A DNA stretch of 6,021 nt, taken from NCBI GenBank assembly GCA_046724435.1, contig JBKOWN010000165.1:1-6021 (forward strand). The letters are read 5' to 3'. Numbering within the stretch: position 1 is the first letter of the stretch; each line of letters opens with the position of its first letter. The position numbers and the translations under genes are program-made. This DNA is from JALZAA01 sp046724435. GTDB taxonomy: Bacteria > Actinomycetota > Acidimicrobiia > IMCC26256 > JACDBD01. Shown in pieces: positions 5,440-6,021 of the stretch. A model generated the notes under the pieces. The model worked only from the letters and a program-made list of their open reading frames with translations. It ran no database searches and was not told the origin of the DNA.

Positions 5440-6021
5440 ATGACGACGACCCAAACCCAGACGACCGACCTGCTGGCCGAGTTCCCGGCGCTGCTGGCCG
5501 AGGAGCCGGCCGTACGTGCCGTGATCGACCGGGCCCCGCTGGTCGCGGTGCCGGAGCCGGCCCGGGCGCTCTACCTCGCCGCCTTGGCCCGGGTGACGAC
5601 CCGCCGCCCCATCCTGGTCACGGTGCCGACCGCCGCCGAGGCGGAGCGCGTCGCGCACGACCTCACCCGGTACCTCGGCCACGACGCAGGCGTCGAGCTC
5701 TTCCCGGCGTGGGAGACGCTCCCGTTCGAGCGGGTGTCGCCGTCGCTCGACACGATGGGCCGCCGGCTGCGGGTGATCTGGAAGCTGCGCGCGGGCGGCG
5801 AGCAGCTCCCCGACGTCGTCGTGGCGCCGGTGCGGGCCCTCGTGCAACGGCTGGGCCCGCACGTCGAGGACGTCGAGCCGATCCGCGTGCACCCCGGCGC
5901 GCAGGTGGACCGCGACGCGCTTGTCGCCCGTCTCGTCGCGTTCGGGTATCGGCGCGAGTACCAGGTCGAGGCGCGCGGCGAGGTCGCCGTGCGCGGGTCG
6001 ATCGTCGACGTGTACCCGGCG
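5440..6021 (+). CDS. mfd: Transcription-repair coupling factor Mfd, N-terminal part (runs off the window)
   Basis: The first 194 codons are present and the frame is open at the window end; a full Mfd is about 1,150 residues. Mfd is a cytosolic ATP-driven translocase that removes RNA polymerase stalled at DNA lesions and recruits UvrA for nucleotide excision repair. The fragment covers the start of the UvrB-like region (domains 1a/2). It has PILVTVPTAAEAERVAHDL (57-75), a strand and helix of the degenerate ATPase-like fold, FPAWETLPFERVSPSLDTMG (88-107), a strong Mfd signature, DVVVAPVRALVQRL (125-138), and RGSIVDVYP (185-193), matching the RGGIVDVFP motif shared with UvrB. The ATG at 5440 is preceded by a weak GGG at 5430-5432, seven bases away. 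The ATG at 5418 is in another frame. The N terminus has a short Thr/Gln-rich start. Gene order after rplY-pth agrees with the usual actinobacterial location. Confidence 0.95.
   Translation, partial: MTTTQTQTTDLLAEFPALLAEEPAVRAVIDRAPLVAVPEPARALYLAALARVTTRRPILVTVPTAAEAERVAHDLTRYLGHDAGVELFPAWETLPFERVSPSLDTMGRRLRVIWKLRAGGEQLPDVVVAPVRALVQRLGPHVEDVEPIRVHPGAQVDRDALVARLVAFGYRREYQVEARGEVAVRGSIVDVYPA

Overview
This window is a high-GC, densely coding stretch with every recognisable gene on the + strand. It most resembles a chromosomal segment from an actinobacterium. The high G/C third positions, the mycothiol-type (TIGR03086/DinB-like) protein and the rplY-pth-mfd gene order all point that way. An Acidimicrobiia-like lineage is possible, but the sequence alone cannot place it more finely.

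The left half (1-2147) holds three accessory enzymes. First is the 3' part of a TIGR03086/DinB-like metal-binding protein. After 28 bp comes a two-domain protein, a GNAT acetyltransferase joined to a GrpB-type nucleotidyltransferase-fold domain. After another 64 bp comes a stand-alone RibD-C/dihydrofolate-reductase-family protein with a strong Shine-Dalgarno sequence. These are probably small-molecule modification or stress enzymes. Their substrates cannot be read from the sequence.

The right half (about 2148-6021) is a conserved housekeeping block. It starts with a possible promoter and rplY (ribosomal protein L25/CTC, with a TL5-type C-terminal domain and a long acidic tail). Five bases later comes pth (peptidyl-tRNA hydrolase). 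Five bases after that is a large polytopic membrane protein resembling GT-C/family-39 glycosyltransferases, with an unassigned 150-residue C-terminal region. The last gene is the 5' end of mfd (transcription-repair coupling factor), which runs off the window. rplY, pth and the membrane protein look like one transcription unit. mfd has a 100-bp leader containing a plausible promoter and a GC-rich inverted repeat, so it may also be transcribed separately.

The block links translation (5S rRNA-binding L25 and recycling of peptidyl-tRNA) with transcription-coupled repair (Mfd). The membrane glycosyltransferase between pth and mfd is the contextual oddity. I found no tRNA or rRNA gene, CRISPR array, insertion sequence or attachment site, and no convincing undescribed multi-gene system. 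The points most worth checking are the GNAT-GrpB fusion with its intact DxD motif, the membrane protein's C-terminal domain and location, and the mfd leader.
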